Source: JAYQKL01 sp038142705 (GTDB lineage Bacteria; Pseudomonadota; Alphaproteobacteria; RS24). From it: a stretch of 64,000 nucleotides of DNA. Of this stretch, positions 9,496 through 18,892 are shown piece by piece. A program made the translations under genes and the position numbers. The DNA is taken from contig OZ244224.1 of the NCBI GenBank assembly GCA_965217015.1, forward strand, positions 248,001 through 312,000. Reading direction: 5' to 3'. Under the pieces are notes generated by a model. It was not told the DNA's origin and searched no databases. It saw only the letters and a program-made list of their open reading frames with translations. Position 1 is the stretch's first letter; each line of letters opens with the position of its first letter.

Positions 9496-10191
9496 TTAAC
9501 GGCCTGATTGAAGCAAAGCCAGCAGCTCATCTGGCGCGGTTTCAGCATTGCGGGTGAGCAGGCTAATCGGTATATCGCCGCAAAAACGCGCCAATGTGTC
9601 TGCGGTTTCTTCAAGCGGTACTGGGCTTTCGGGGGATTCGTTGATGACGATACCCAGCGGCTTGATGTCCGCTTTATCCAATGCCTCAAGGCAGGTGAGG
9701 GCGTGCGATAAAGTGCCTAAATAGCTACCCATCACCATTAAGCATGGTATGTTGAGTTGTGCTTGCCAGTCGAGCGTTAGCCGGGTTTGATTGAGCGGCA
9801 CCATCGCGCCCCCAACCCCCTCAATGAAACAAATATCCCCTGTGCTTTGCTCGCCCTCTTGCTGGCAAAATGCGACCAGCGCGTCCATGTCAATTTCTTG
9901 GTTCTCGCGTTGGGCTGCCATATCGGGCGATAAGGCTGCGCCGAAACGAAAGGGTGAAATTTTTTCAACTTCTGCCATTGTGCAGGGGCGTTGCATCGCC
10001 ATGAGCAATTGGCCTGTGTCACTGCTGGCAATATCATTTTCGTCAAAACCGCTAATGACAGGTTTTAACGCTTGCGCGTCAACGCCTGCATTTTTGAGGC
10101 TGCGAATAAGGCAGGCTGTGACATAGGTTTTGCCAATGTCAGTGCCGGTGGCGGCGATAAAAACCTGTTTATGATAAGGGGGCTGTCTCAT
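9496..10191 (-). CDS. bioD: Dethiobiotin synthetase
   Basis: A 231-residue ATP-dependent carboxylase that closes the ureido ring, turning 7,8-diaminopelargonate into dethiobiotin. The P-loop is ATGTDIGKTYVTACL at the N-terminus. The Mg/substrate region IEGVGGAMVPLN lies near residue 125. It overlaps the end of bioF by four bases, so bioF and bioD are coupled. Length matches the family. Confidence 0.95.
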   Translation of the reverse strand: MRQPPYHKQVFIAATGTDIGKTYVTACLIRSLKNAGVDAQALKPVISGFDENDIASSDTGQLLMAMQRPCTMAEVEKISPFRFGAALSPDMAAQRENQEIDMDALVAFCQQEGEQSTGDICFIEGVGGAMVPLNQTRLTLDWQAQLNIPCLMVMGSYLGTLSHALTCLEALDKADIKPLGIVINESPESPVPLEETADTLARFCGDIPISLLTRNAETAPDELLALLQSGR

Positions 10192-11384
10192 GTGATGAGC
10201 TCGTTTTGTAATTTTTTAATATGGTCGGCAAGCCTTAATATATCATCTTTTTGATGGGTAGCGTTAAAGGCAACACGCAAACGCGCAGTGTTTTCTGGCA
10301 CTGTTGGCGGGCGAATGGCGCTGACCAAAAAACCTGCGTCAAGCAAAGACTGCGAGGCCGCCAATGTTGCCTCATTGGTTTTGAAAATAACTGGCACAAT
10401 CGGTGATTGCGGCGCGGGTAAACCAAGTTTTTCACAAAATAAAGCGGCAAGTTGTGTCGGGGTTTCGCAGAGCGCGGGGTCGTGTTTAATGAGGGTGAGA
10501 GCCGCAATGGCTGCTGCCACGCTCATTGGTGGCAAGCCAGTGGAAAAAACCAGACTGCGGGCGCGGTTGCGCAAAAACTCACAAACCGCATGGCTGGCGC
10601 AAACATAGCCGCCATACCCCCCAACGGCTTTAGATAAAGTGCCCATTTGCAAATCAACCTGAACTGGAGGGTCGAAAGCATGCGCACTGCCCATGCCGCC
10701 GCCAACTACGCCAATGCCATGTGCGTCATCGCTCATCAGCCAAGCATGATGCTGGTCAGCGAGACGGCGCATATCGGGCAATGGGGCTAAATCGCCGTCC
10801 ATCGAAAACACACCATCGGTCACAATCAGGCATTTTTCATAATCTGAGCGATGGCTATCAAGTTTGTCAGCCAAATCCTGCATATCATTATGCTTAAAGC
10901 GAACCAATTTGGCACCTGAAAGCTGTCCCCCCGCATTGATGCAGGCATGGGCAAGCTCATCGACCAGCAGTAAATCTTGCGCCCCGATAAAAGCGGGGAT
11001 AATCCCAATATTCGCCAAATAGCCAGAGCCAAAAACAAGGCAATCTTCGGTTTGTTTGATGTCTGCCAAAAGCGTTTCAAGCTGCATGAATAAAGGGTGG
11101 TTGCCCGTAATCAGGCGCGATGCCCCCGCGCCGACACCAAACTCTTGCGCAGCTTGTTGCGCGGCCTCAACCACTTGCGGGTGATGCGATAAGCCTAAAT
11201 AATCATTGCAAGAAAAAGACAGCACGGGCTGATTGTTTTCACCTCTTTGCGCCATTGCCTCTGGTTGGCGAGCGGTGGAGACGAGATATCGCCGGCTGTG
11301 ACGGCCCTCAAGCTGAGAAAGCTTATCGGTGCAAAAAGCATCAAGGTCTATCTGAATTTGGTTCTGTTTGTTTTTCATCATCAT
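10188..11384 (-). CDS. bioF: 8-amino-7-oxononanoate synthase
   Basis: A 398-residue PLP enzyme joining pimeloyl thioester and alanine. The PLP lysine is in MGTLSKAVGGYGGYVC (near residue 240). SDDAHGIGVVG carries the Asp/His that hold PLP, and SCNDYLGLSHHP is at the N-terminal side. Three ATG codons in a row (11384, 11381, 11378) are the plausible starts; an upstream in-frame codon adds 23 non-homologous residues. It is transcribed divergently from bioA across about 155 bases. Confidence 0.94.
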   Translation of the reverse strand: MMMKNKQNQIQIDLDAFCTDKLSQLEGRHSRRYLVSTARQPEAMAQRGENNQPVLSFSCNDYLGLSHHPQVVEAAQQAAQEFGVGAGASRLITGNHPLFMQLETLLADIKQTEDCLVFGSGYLANIGIIPAFIGAQDLLLVDELAHACINAGGQLSGAKLVRFKHNDMQDLADKLDSHRSDYEKCLIVTDGVFSMDGDLAPLPDMRRLADQHHAWLMSDDAHGIGVVGGGMGSAHAFDPPVQVDLQMGTLSKAVGGYGGYVCASHAVCEFLRNRARSLVFSTGLPPMSVAAAIAALTLIKHDPALCETPTQLAALFCEKLGLPAPQSPIVPVIFKTNEATLAASQSLLDAGFLVSAIRPPTVPENTARLRVAFNATHQKDDILRLADHIKKLQNELIT

Positions 11385-11540
11385 ATTGCTCAGAGGCCTA
11401 AATAAGCCTATTTGCTTTGGTTTTGTCAATCTGAGAAACAGCCTCTTCCACAACTCGATAACAGAATTTGGGTGTGACGATGTTTACAGTTTGAAAGCGC
11501 GAGTAGAAACGCTAGGATAAAAACTGAAAGTTGAGAGAAT

Positions 11541-12881
11541 ATGACTGATATGAAATCAAATCCCGCGATTGAGGCGCACCCTGACTGGCAATTAGATGGC
11601 GCCGCGCATTTATGGCTGCCTTACACCCAAATGCAAACCACGCCGCTTGGGCTGCCAGTGGTTTCGGGTAATGGGGTGCGTTTAACCCTTGAAGATGGCC
11701 GTGAGCTCATCGATGGTGTGTCGAGCTGGTGGTCGACCTGTCATGGCTATCGCCATCCGCATATTGAGGCGGCGGTGATGGACCAGTTGAAAAAATTACC
11801 GCATGTGATGCTTGGCGGGTTTCAGCATGAACCAGCCAGCCGGTTGGCACGCAAATTAGCGGATTTATGTCCGGGTGATTTGAACCATGTATTTTTCACT
11901 GACTCAGGTTCGGTTGCGGTTGAAGTTGGCATGAAAATGGCCGTTCAATATTGGATGAATCAAGGGGTGCAGGGGCGGTATCGCTTTTTATCCTTTAAGG
12001 GGGGCTATCATGGCGACACATTAGCCACTATGTCGGTTTGTGACCCTGAAGAGGGTATGCATAGCCTGTTCAAAGACGCATTGGCGCAACAGGTTTTGGT
12101 TGATGTGCCGAGCACAGACACCCAACGCGCTGATTTTTGCGCGCAATTGGCGGCGCATGAAGATGAGCTGGCGGCCATTGTGATTGAGCCACTTGTGCAA
12201 GGGGCCGGTGGCATGCGGTTTCATGATGAAGACACATTGCGTTTTATCTATGAGCAAAGCCGCGCGCATAATGTGTTGCTGATTACCGATGAAATTATGA
12301 CAGGGCTTGGGCGTTTGGGGCATATGTTTGCTTGCGATAGAGCGGGCATTGTGCCGGATATTTTAACGCTGTCAAAATCCTTAACCGGTGGGACGATGGC
12401 ATTGGCGGCGACCATTGCCTCAACGCCTATTTTTGAAAGCTTTCTTTCTGACGACCCGCAAAAAGCCTTGATGCATGGGCCAACTTATATGGGTAACCCT
12501 TTGGCGTGTCGAGCTGCTTTGGCCTCGCTTGAGCTGTTTGAGAGCGAGCCACGCCTTGAGCAAGTCCGCGCCATTGAACACCAGCTTGCCCAAGAGCTTG
12601 CGCCAGCGGGGCAATGCCCAGGTGTCACAGATGTGCGCGTGCGCGGCGCAATTGGGGTGATTGAGTTTGAAGAGTTGACGGATTTGAACCACATTAAACA
12701 AAGATTTGTAGAAGAAGGCGTTTGGGTGCGCCCGTTTGGTAATATTATTTACACCATGCCGCCTTTTATTATCCAGCCAGATGATTTGCGTCAAATCACC
12801 AGTGCAATGGTTAAAGTTACGCAGGAAATCACGGGTCATGCTTCATCTGACAAGAAGCTGCCAAGCTTTCTTATTAAGTAA
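11541..12881 (+). CDS. bioA: Adenosylmethionine-8-amino-7-oxononanoate aminotransferase
   Basis: A 446-residue class III aminotransferase that makes 7,8-diaminopelargonate using SAM as amino donor. WLPYTQMQ near residue 28 and GVSSWWSTCHGYRHP are BioA-specific motifs. LLITDEIMTGLGRLG carries the PLP Asp, and ILTLSKSLTGG has the Schiff-base Lys near residue 285. It is divergent from bioFD. bioB and bioC are not in the window. No clear BioR palindrome was seen in the divergent gap (11385-11540). Confidence 0.96.
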   Translation: MTDMKSNPAIEAHPDWQLDGAAHLWLPYTQMQTTPLGLPVVSGNGVRLTLEDGRELIDGVSSWWSTCHGYRHPHIEAAVMDQLKKLPHVMLGGFQHEPASRLARKLADLCPGDLNHVFFTDSGSVAVEVGMKMAVQYWMNQGVQGRYRFLSFKGGYHGDTLATMSVCDPEEGMHSLFKDALAQQVLVDVPSTDTQRADFCAQLAAHEDELAAIVIEPLVQGAGGMRFHDEDTLRFIYEQSRAHNVLLITDEIMTGLGRLGHMFACDRAGIVPDILTLSKSLTGGTMALAATIASTPIFESFLSDDPQKALMHGPTYMGNPLACRAALASLELFESEPRLEQVRAIEHQLAQELAPAGQCPGVTDVRVRGAIGVIEFEELTDLNHIKQRFVEEGVWVRPFGNIIYTMPPFIIQPDDLRQITSAMVKVTQEITGHASSDKKLPSFLIK

Positions 12882-12887
12882 TACTTA

Positions 12888-13745
12888 TTAAATACGCGGT
12901 GTCTTTTTTCGGAAGATTGCGCTTAGAATAAGCGAAACTGCGAAAAATCCGCATAAAAAGGCGGTGATTATGGCCCCAAATGGCAGTTCTTGTTGCTGAG
13001 ATAGGGCAAAACTGGCTATGAGGCTGATAATGGCCACGCCAATTGCGTAAATAACCATGTTTTTTGGGTTTCTGGCCCATTGTCGGGCGCACGCGGCTGG
13101 TAAAATCAGCAAAGATGTGGTGAACAGCACGCCAACAGTCTGCACGGCAATGGCGACAGTGAGGGTGAGGCACCCCATAAGGATATATTTGAGCCGCAGC
13201 AGATTATGCCCTTCAGCTTTGGCTAAATCTTCGCTTAAAATGGTGAATATCAAAAATTGCCAATTTTTTTTCAGTGCCAATAAAACCAGTAAGGCACCAA
13301 AGGCGAGGAAGATAAGATTACCGCTTGTGGCTTGTTCCAAATCGCCGAAAAAATAGCTCTCAAACGCGTGCAGGCTATCATGCGGGTCGGCGCTGCCAGT
13401 CTGGTGATGGGTGTCGTCCGCATGTTGGCCAAATATCATCAGGGCTAAAATCCCAAATGCGAGGCTGCCATGCGCTAAAATACCCAGCAGCGTATCCATT
13501 GTGAGTTTGAAACGGCTTTCGAGCCACACCAGTAAAAAAGCAAATAGCGCACAAACCAGCGCACCGCCAATATAAACATGGCCGCCAAATAAAAACCCTA
13601 AAGCCACGCCGAGCAATGCCGAATGCGATAAGGCATCGCCAAAATAAGCCATGCGGCGCCAAAAAATCAGGCAGCCAAGTGGCGCCGCCATCAGGCAAAC
13701 CAGCAATGCGGCAATAAACATCATATAGTCGTTTGCATGAATCAT
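12888..13745 (-). CDS. znuB: Zinc ABC transporter, permease ZnuB
   Basis: A 285-residue ABC-3 family permease with about eight hydrophobic segments. AYFGDALSHSALLGVALG near residue 35 is the conserved permease motif, and LLILPAACARQWARNP near residue 215 is the second family landmark. It imports divalent metal across the inner membrane with ZnuC. Its ATG overlaps the znuC end by four bases. A His/Asp-rich cytoplasmic loop (HADDTHHQTGSADPHD) occurs near residue 110. Mn or Fe specificity cannot be excluded by sequence. Confidence 0.92.
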   Translation of the reverse strand: MIHANDYMMFIAALLVCLMAAPLGCLIFWRRMAYFGDALSHSALLGVALGFLFGGHVYIGGALVCALFAFLLVWLESRFKLTMDTLLGILAHGSLAFGILALMIFGQHADDTHHQTGSADPHDSLHAFESYFFGDLEQATSGNLIFLAFGALLVLLALKKNWQFLIFTILSEDLAKAEGHNLLRLKYILMGCLTLTVAIAVQTVGVLFTTSLLILPAACARQWARNPKNMVIYAIGVAIISLIASFALSQQQELPFGAIITAFLCGFFAVSLILSAIFRKKTPRI

Positions 13746-14527
13746 TTTTGCGCCTTTGTTGACTGGGAGTGCTGGTCATGCGCGTGAGAATGGTCATGGT
13801 CGTGGTCATGGTCATGGTCATGGTCATGGTCATGCGGATAAACCGCCATCATACGCGCCATGTCGGGGCCAAAAAGTGCCGTAAATTCTGGGTCTTTGGT
13901 CACAGCCTGCGGTGCGCCCTGACAGCATATATGGTGATAAAGGCAAATCACGCGCTGGCTCGATGACATCACCAAATGTAAATCATGTGACACCATCAAA
14001 ATTGTTAAGCCGCGCTTTTGATAAATCGTCTCAAGGTTTTTATAAAATGCCAACTGACCGGTCACATCTAAATTTTGCGCGGGCTCGTCTAGAATAAGAA
14101 TTTGCGGCTGGTTGAGCAGGGCGCGCGCCAATAAAACGCGCTGCAACTCACCGCCCGATAAATCATGCAGCTGACGGGTTAATAAAGCTTCAATGCCGGT
14201 TTCTTGAACAATTTCGGCCACATGCGCATCGGTATTTTGTCCGGCCATGGTCAGAAAATAAGTGACCGATATCGGCAGCACCGGATCAATGCTCAAATTT
14301 TGCGGCATATATCCAATCCGCAAATCAGCCTGTCGCGATACTTGCCCGCTATCGGGGCGCGTGAGCCCCAGCAAGCATTTTAGCAACATGGTTTTGCCAG
14401 CCCCATTCGGGCCAATCAGCGTCACAAAATCACCCTGTGCAAGCTCAAGACTAACCCCATCTAAAATTTTCTGATGTGTTCCATTCAGACTTATATTGTC
14501 TGCGCTTATCAGTGGGGTTGATGTCAT
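13742..14527 (-). CDS. znuC: Zinc ABC transporter, ATP-binding ZnuC, with His-rich tail
   Basis: A 261-residue ABC ATPase. Walker A is IGPNGAGKTML (near residue 40), the signature is LSGGELQRVLLARAL (near 125), and Walker B is ILILDEP with the switch His in MVSHDLH. The last 30 residues hold about seven His-Asp dipeptides followed by HSHAHDQH, a likely metal-binding tail encoded by a hexanucleotide tandem repeat. It overlaps znuB and follows the PCuAC-like gene by 23 bases. No znuA is adjacent. Confidence 0.93.
   Translation of the reverse strand: MTSTPLISADNISLNGTHQKILDGVSLELAQGDFVTLIGPNGAGKTMLLKCLLGLTRPDSGQVSRQADLRIGYMPQNLSIDPVLPISVTYFLTMAGQNTDAHVAEIVQETGIEALLTRQLHDLSGGELQRVLLARALLNQPQILILDEPAQNLDVTGQLAFYKNLETIYQKRGLTILMVSHDLHLVMSSSQRVICLYHHICCQGAPQAVTKDPEFTALFGPDMARMMAVYPHDHDHDHDHDHDHDHSHAHDQHSQSTKAQK
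13792..13833 (-). repeat. Hexanucleotide tandem repeat encoding the ZnuC His-Asp tail
   Basis: Seven copies of GGTCAT (one with a T-to-G/A-to-G type change, GGTCGT) run head to tail within the znuC 3' end. On the coding strand each unit encodes His-Asp. Such a tract can change length by slippage without shifting the frame. Confidence 0.9.
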
Positions 14528-14550
14528 TGCGGGGGGGCGTTTCTCTTGTG

Positions 14551-15030
14551 CTAATGTCCGTGATGGTGATGCGCGGCTGGTTTTTTATGGTGTTTCCTCA
14601 TCGCGCCAATATTGAAGTTAATTTTTTGTGATTGGTTGTTTTCAAACAGCAATGTCACCTCAATTGAGGCTCCTTTTTCCAATGCTGCTTTTGGTTTGAA
14701 CAGCATGAGGTGATAGCCATGCGGCTGAAAGCTGGTTTTTGAATTGGGGACGAGGGTGACAGTTTCAATTTTCCGCATGCGCATAATCTCACCTTCCATT
14801 ATGTGCGTATGCAGCTCAATATGGCCAAAAGCCTCACTTGTTGCGCCGATAAGCTTGTCGGCAGCGCCTTGATTATGCAGCTCAAAATAACCCGCAGAGG
14901 GGCGGTCCCCAATATTAGTGCGCAGCCAGGCTTTGGTGATGGTTATTTCCGCTTGCGCAGTTACGGGCGTGACTAAAAGGCAGGTGACAAGTGTTAAAGC
15001 GATTAAAACAGGTGTGAAATAACGTGACAT
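14551..15030 (-). CDS. PCuAC-like periplasmic metallochaperone (DUF461)
   Basis: A 159-residue secreted protein. The signal peptide covers about residues 1-26 (hydrophobic core LIALTLVTCLLVTPV, cleavage after AQA). The PCuAC copper-site residues look intact: ELHTHIME, MRMRKIE, then PHGYHLMLF with the HxM pair. The last 12 residues are HHKKPAAHHHHGH-like, a further metal-binding tail. It lies first in an operon with znuC and znuB, where a ZnuA binding protein would be expected. Cu(I) binding is the family role; a zinc role here is inferred from context only. Confidence 0.85.
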   Translation of the reverse strand: MSRYFTPVLIALTLVTCLLVTPVTAQAEITITKAWLRTNIGDRPSAGYFELHNQGAADKLIGATSEAFGHIELHTHIMEGEIMRMRKIETVTLVPNSKTSFQPHGYHLMLFKPKAALEKGASIEVTLLFENNQSQKINFNIGAMRKHHKKPAAHHHHGH

Positions 15031-15046
15031 GACTGGCCTTAGAAAA

Positions 15047-17329
15047 TTACCTTAAGTAATGATGATTTTGGATTGAGTAAAATAATGGGCTCGATGAATC
15101 CTGATAGATTTTATACATGCTCGCTATGTGATAATCAAAGTTAAACTTTTCAAGATGATATTCATAACGCTGGTTGGTTTGTGTAGGTGCGTTTTTAATG
15201 GCCTCGGCAAAGGCATCTATATTCCCCAATTCCGCTGTCGCGCCATTTGGTTGCCCGCGCATAATATCGCCAGGCCCATATTGGTTAATGGTGATAACCC
15301 AACAACCAGCTTGCATGCCTTCAAGCAAAGACAGCATAAACGGCTCAGCCCAATTTGACGGCAAAATCAATATATCAATAATTTGCATATAATCGCGGGC
15401 ATTATCCTGATAGCCAGTAAAGGTGATATTTTCGATATGAGATGTTTTATCTTCAAGGCTTTGGCGCAATGGCCCTTCGCCAATCATTAAAAGATGCGCA
15501 TTTTCGGGGTTGGCCTGACAAAAAGCGTCAATGGCAATATCCGCCCCTTTGGTTTTATTCACCGCGCCAACAAAACCAAAAATTCTTTTATCGGGCGCAA
15601 TACCCCATTTTTGGCGCAAATCACTTTTCTCTTTTTCAGACAGGGCGGGGCTTGGAGGAGTGGCATTGCGCACCAAACGCGATTTTAGTTTTAATTTTTC
15701 AGGCATATGATTCATCATCCAATCGGAAATACAAATTATCCGATCTTGCCCTGTGTGATGATGCGGTGAGAATATATGCATAGAGGAAACCCGCAAAAGA
15801 TTGGGTTTGAACCAGCTTTTGAAGCGCACCGCTCGCCCTAAATGCGAATGCAACACATCAGGTTGCCAGATTAAAATATAAATATTGGCCCATAGGCTAC
15901 GAAATAAATTCGGTACGCGGATAATATGAATTTTCGGATCCAGCGCTTCAATAATAGATGGCCCATCACGCGCATCACAATCGGCGCGCACCATAACGCT
16001 GACAGGGTTATGTTTGACTTGCGCATTGGCGATGAGCGCCAGCGCGCTTTCAGACCCGCGATAACCATGAGAAAAAATAGCATGCATGATACGGAGTTTC
16101 TTTTCCCTCACCTTAATGGTGCTGTTCTTGCCCAAAAGTTCAGTGTTGAAACTAATAATGATAAAAGCAAAAGCCGCCAGCCACCAGCTTTGCCAAATGC
16201 CATATGAAAATGACGCGATTGTGAGATTGGTTGATAAAGCCCCGAGTAAGAAGGCATTCGTTGTGACATTATTATAATGAATGCGGTTCATAAAACTCAG
16301 TATGACCATGATAAATAAAGCCCCGCCGACATATCCACCTTCAAAAAGAATTTGTAAAATAAAATTATGGGGGTGCAGGCTAAATCCAGATGGGTTTTCT
16401 TGGTTTTCATAATTTTCTGGGTGACTTAAAAGGGCCGCGCTATCAAGGCCATGTCCAAAAAATGGTTTTTGGATAATTTTGTTGCTCACATTAAAATATG
16501 TTGTGCTGCGCTGTTCGATAAAACTCTCCGAAATCACCTCAGAGCTGATGGTGTTCTTCAAAAAATTTGTTTCATAATTCAAAATCGATAAAGGAACGCT
16601 GAAAATAATATAAGCCGTCAGACCAAGAAAAATGAGAAACCGCGTTATTTTCTCACTCCATAATGCGATGAGAAGGCAGAAAAGCCCTGTTGATGTGGCA
16701 ATGATTTGCGCTGGAAAAGAAAATTCATAACAAAACCAAATCCATGAAATAATAACCGTAAGGGCAATGAGTTTGTTGGTGCGTTTGGCAATATGCGCCG
16801 CGAGAATAAAATAAAACAGTGAAAAAATTGAGATTGAGCGCTCGAGATGATTAGGGTCAAATTTTCTATCAGTCGCTATATGCTCCAACCAGAAATGATA
16901 AATCGGTTGGTCTAATATGACTTCGAAAATAAGCAAAAAAAGCGCCAGCGCAAAACCATAGCGAATAGCCTTACCAATTTTCTCGCGTTCAGGGGTGTCT
17001 AAATAAGAAATATAAAGCAAGATAAAAACTGTCGGCACAAAAATAAAAATGAACTGCACGGATTGAAACAGGCTGCGAGATGTGTCGGGCGACCAAAGGC
17101 TGCTGACCAAGAGATAGAAAAAGAATATAGCTATAGCCAGAATGCTATTCGTATTGCGCGGGCGCCATGCCATTTTGTTTTTTTGTATTGCGTAAAAGGC
17201 AATGCTGCCAAATATGAATAAGGCAATGGGTAGAAAATTGACCGACACGCAGCTGATTAAGCCAACAAAAAAAAGTGATAGGTAAAGTGGCTTTGACAGT
17301 TTCAGATAATAATTTTTTGGACGCGCCAT
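15047..17329 (-). CDS. O-antigen ligase/polymerase-like membrane domain fused to a GT4 glycosyltransferase
   Basis: A single 760-residue open frame. Residues 1-400 hold about eleven hydrophobic segments and a large periplasmic loop containing GHGLDSAALLSHPENYE and FSLHPHNFILQILFEGG, the Wzy/WaaL signature (GHG and HPHN..L...E..). After a short basic linker, residues 410-750 form a GT-B glycosyltransferase: FGFVGAVNKTKGADIAIDAF, MIGEGPLRQSL, and EPFMLSLLEGMQAGCWVI with the donor-binding E-x7-E. Such proteins act in lipid-linked glycan ligation or polymerisation and in sugar transfer respectively. The fusion is unusual. It ends 16 bases before the PCuAC-like gene. Confidence 0.85.
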   Translation of the reverse strand: MARPKNYYLKLSKPLYLSLFFVGLISCVSVNFLPIALFIFGSIAFYAIQKNKMAWRPRNTNSILAIAIFFFYLLVSSLWSPDTSRSLFQSVQFIFIFVPTVFILLYISYLDTPEREKIGKAIRYGFALALFLLIFEVILDQPIYHFWLEHIATDRKFDPNHLERSISIFSLFYFILAAHIAKRTNKLIALTVIISWIWFCYEFSFPAQIIATSTGLFCLLIALWSEKITRFLIFLGLTAYIIFSVPLSILNYETNFLKNTISSEVISESFIEQRSTTYFNVSNKIIQKPFFGHGLDSAALLSHPENYENQENPSGFSLHPHNFILQILFEGGYVGGALFIMVILSFMNRIHYNNVTTNAFLLGALSTNLTIASFSYGIWQSWWLAAFAFIIISFNTELLGKNSTIKVREKKLRIMHAIFSHGYRGSESALALIANAQVKHNPVSVMVRADCDARDGPSIIEALDPKIHIIRVPNLFRSLWANIYILIWQPDVLHSHLGRAVRFKSWFKPNLLRVSSMHIFSPHHHTGQDRIICISDWMMNHMPEKLKLKSRLVRNATPPSPALSEKEKSDLRQKWGIAPDKRIFGFVGAVNKTKGADIAIDAFCQANPENAHLLMIGEGPLRQSLEDKTSHIENITFTGYQDNARDYMQIIDILILPSNWAEPFMLSLLEGMQAGCWVITINQYGPGDIMRGQPNGATAELGNIDAFAEAIKNAPTQTNQRYEYHLEKFNFDYHIASMYKIYQDSSSPLFYSIQNHHYLR

Positions 17330-17488
17330 ATTGTTTCCCTCAGTCGGCTCACACTAACCTAATTATTATTAAAAGTTGAGTTTTTTATGTTCTCTGACGC
17401 TTGTTTTATGGCGCTGATTTGCTGATAAAAGCCTTGCGGTGGCTGGCTTTATGTTTAGAGTTAAGGGGCGGTTTTTTAAGGTATGATT

Positions 17489-18856
17489 ATGTCCAAAACG
17501 TCAACAGACGCGAAAGTCTCTAGTCTCACATTAAGTTTTTTCGGCTTACCAGCGATTGCTTATGGCTATTTATTTTGTCTGGTAACGCTTTATTTTATGC
17601 GCTTTGCAACAGATGTTTTGCTTATTGCGCCTGCTGTAATGGGGACGATTTTCGGTATATCGCGCTTATGGGATGCGGTGTCCGACCCTTTGGTGGGCTA
17701 TTGGTCGGATCGCACAAAACACCCGTTAGGGCGGCGCAGCACATGGATTGCGCTTAGCGCTATTCCTACCGCGATTACCTATATCATGCTATTTGACCCG
17801 ATAGAGGGGTTGTCAGGCTCGTCGCTTGAGCAGTGGATTGCGATTGGCATTATTGGCTTTTTTTCGGCCTCGACTTTCTTTTATGTGCCGCAAATGGCTT
17901 TGGGGGCAGAGCTAACAGACGACCACCATGAGCGCAATAAAGTGTTTGGGGTGCGCCATGCGGGCTGGATTGGTGGCTATATAATTGGTATTGGCGTGAT
18001 GGCCTTGCTGATAGCGGCAGAACAAAAAGATTTGGCGGCTGTGCAGTCTGTGTCTTCGACACAAGCTTGGATTGCCGCCCCGTTGGCAGCGCTGGCCTTG
18101 CTGATTTGCGCCTTTGGGATTAAAGAGCGGTCTGAGTTTGCGCAAAAGGGCAGTCGGCATCCGTTTCGTGCCATTCGTGATGTTTTCAAAAACCCACATG
18201 CCCGCCCTCCGCTTTTTGCATTTTTTTATGACAATATCGGATTTGCCTTTAGCTCTATCATGGTGATGTATGTTGCGACTTATATTTTAGAAGCACCTGA
18301 GGCGGCGCCAAAATTTTTATTGGTTTTTCTCATACCCTCATTTTTTCTGACCCCGCTTTGGATGCCATTGGCACGCCGCATTGGTAAAAAAGCGGTTTGG
18401 TCTTTTTCTTTTTATCTATCGGCGGCCTGTTTTGGCGGGATGTTCTTTCTCGGTAAAGGCGATGATAATTTACTCATGCTGGCTGGCTTTTTTGCTGGCA
18501 TTGCAAATGGTGCCGCCCATGTGATTGGCCCGTCCTTGTTAAGTGATACGGTTGATTATGATGAGTTGCAGACAGGGGAGCGCAAAGAGGGTGCCTATTT
18601 CGCGGCTTGGAACTTTACATGGAAAACCGCCAACGGCTTTGCCCTTATCGTGATTGGCGCTATGCTGTCTTATTCAGGGTTTCAGCCAAATGTCACACAA
18701 ACCCCTGAAGTGATTTTAACCATGAAAATTATGTATGCGGTTGTGCCTTGTGTGGCTTATCTTGTGGCAGCTTTTAGTTTTAGATCCTATCGGCTTGATG
18801 AAACCCTGCATCGAGAAATGCATATGCAGCTTGCTGAAAACCGCCAATCAAAATAA
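17489..18856 (+). CDS. GPH-family (MelB-like) MFS sugar:cation symporter
   Basis: A 455-residue protein with about twelve membrane segments. ISRLWDAVSDPLVGYWSDRT near residue 55 is the family motif, in which the Asp residues bind the coupling cation, and HPLGRRSTWI follows. SDTVDYDELQTGERKEGAY in the C-terminal half is the second GPH landmark. The start at 17489 has AAGG at seven bases. It is followed 36 bases later by a methyltransferase gene on the same strand. The transported glycoside is unknown; neighbouring glycan genes suggest an envelope link (inference). Confidence 0.88.
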   Translation: MSKTSTDAKVSSLTLSFFGLPAIAYGYLFCLVTLYFMRFATDVLLIAPAVMGTIFGISRLWDAVSDPLVGYWSDRTKHPLGRRSTWIALSAIPTAITYIMLFDPIEGLSGSSLEQWIAIGIIGFFSASTFFYVPQMALGAELTDDHHERNKVFGVRHAGWIGGYIIGIGVMALLIAAEQKDLAAVQSVSSTQAWIAAPLAALALLICAFGIKERSEFAQKGSRHPFRAIRDVFKNPHARPPLFAFFYDNIGFAFSSIMVMYVATYILEAPEAAPKFLLVFLIPSFFLTPLWMPLARRIGKKAVWSFSFYLSAACFGGMFFLGKGDDNLLMLAGFFAGIANGAAHVIGPSLLSDTVDYDELQTGERKEGAYFAAWNFTWKTANGFALIVIGAMLSYSGFQPNVTQTPEVILTMKIMYAVVPCVAYLVAAFSFRSYRLDETLHREMHMQLAENRQSK

Positions 18857-18892
18857 ATCAAAATAATTTAGGTGAGAAAATCGGGTGGTTTT

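Noticed and set aside
11385..11540. BioR or BirA operator between bioF and bioA
   Set aside because: TGTTTACAG at about 11480 is only a half-site-like match; no TTATCTATAA-type palindrome was found.
15047..17329. Two genes merged by a missed frameshift
   Set aside because: The frame is continuous in one phase across the linker, both domains are complete, and no start with a ribosome site was noticed at the junction.
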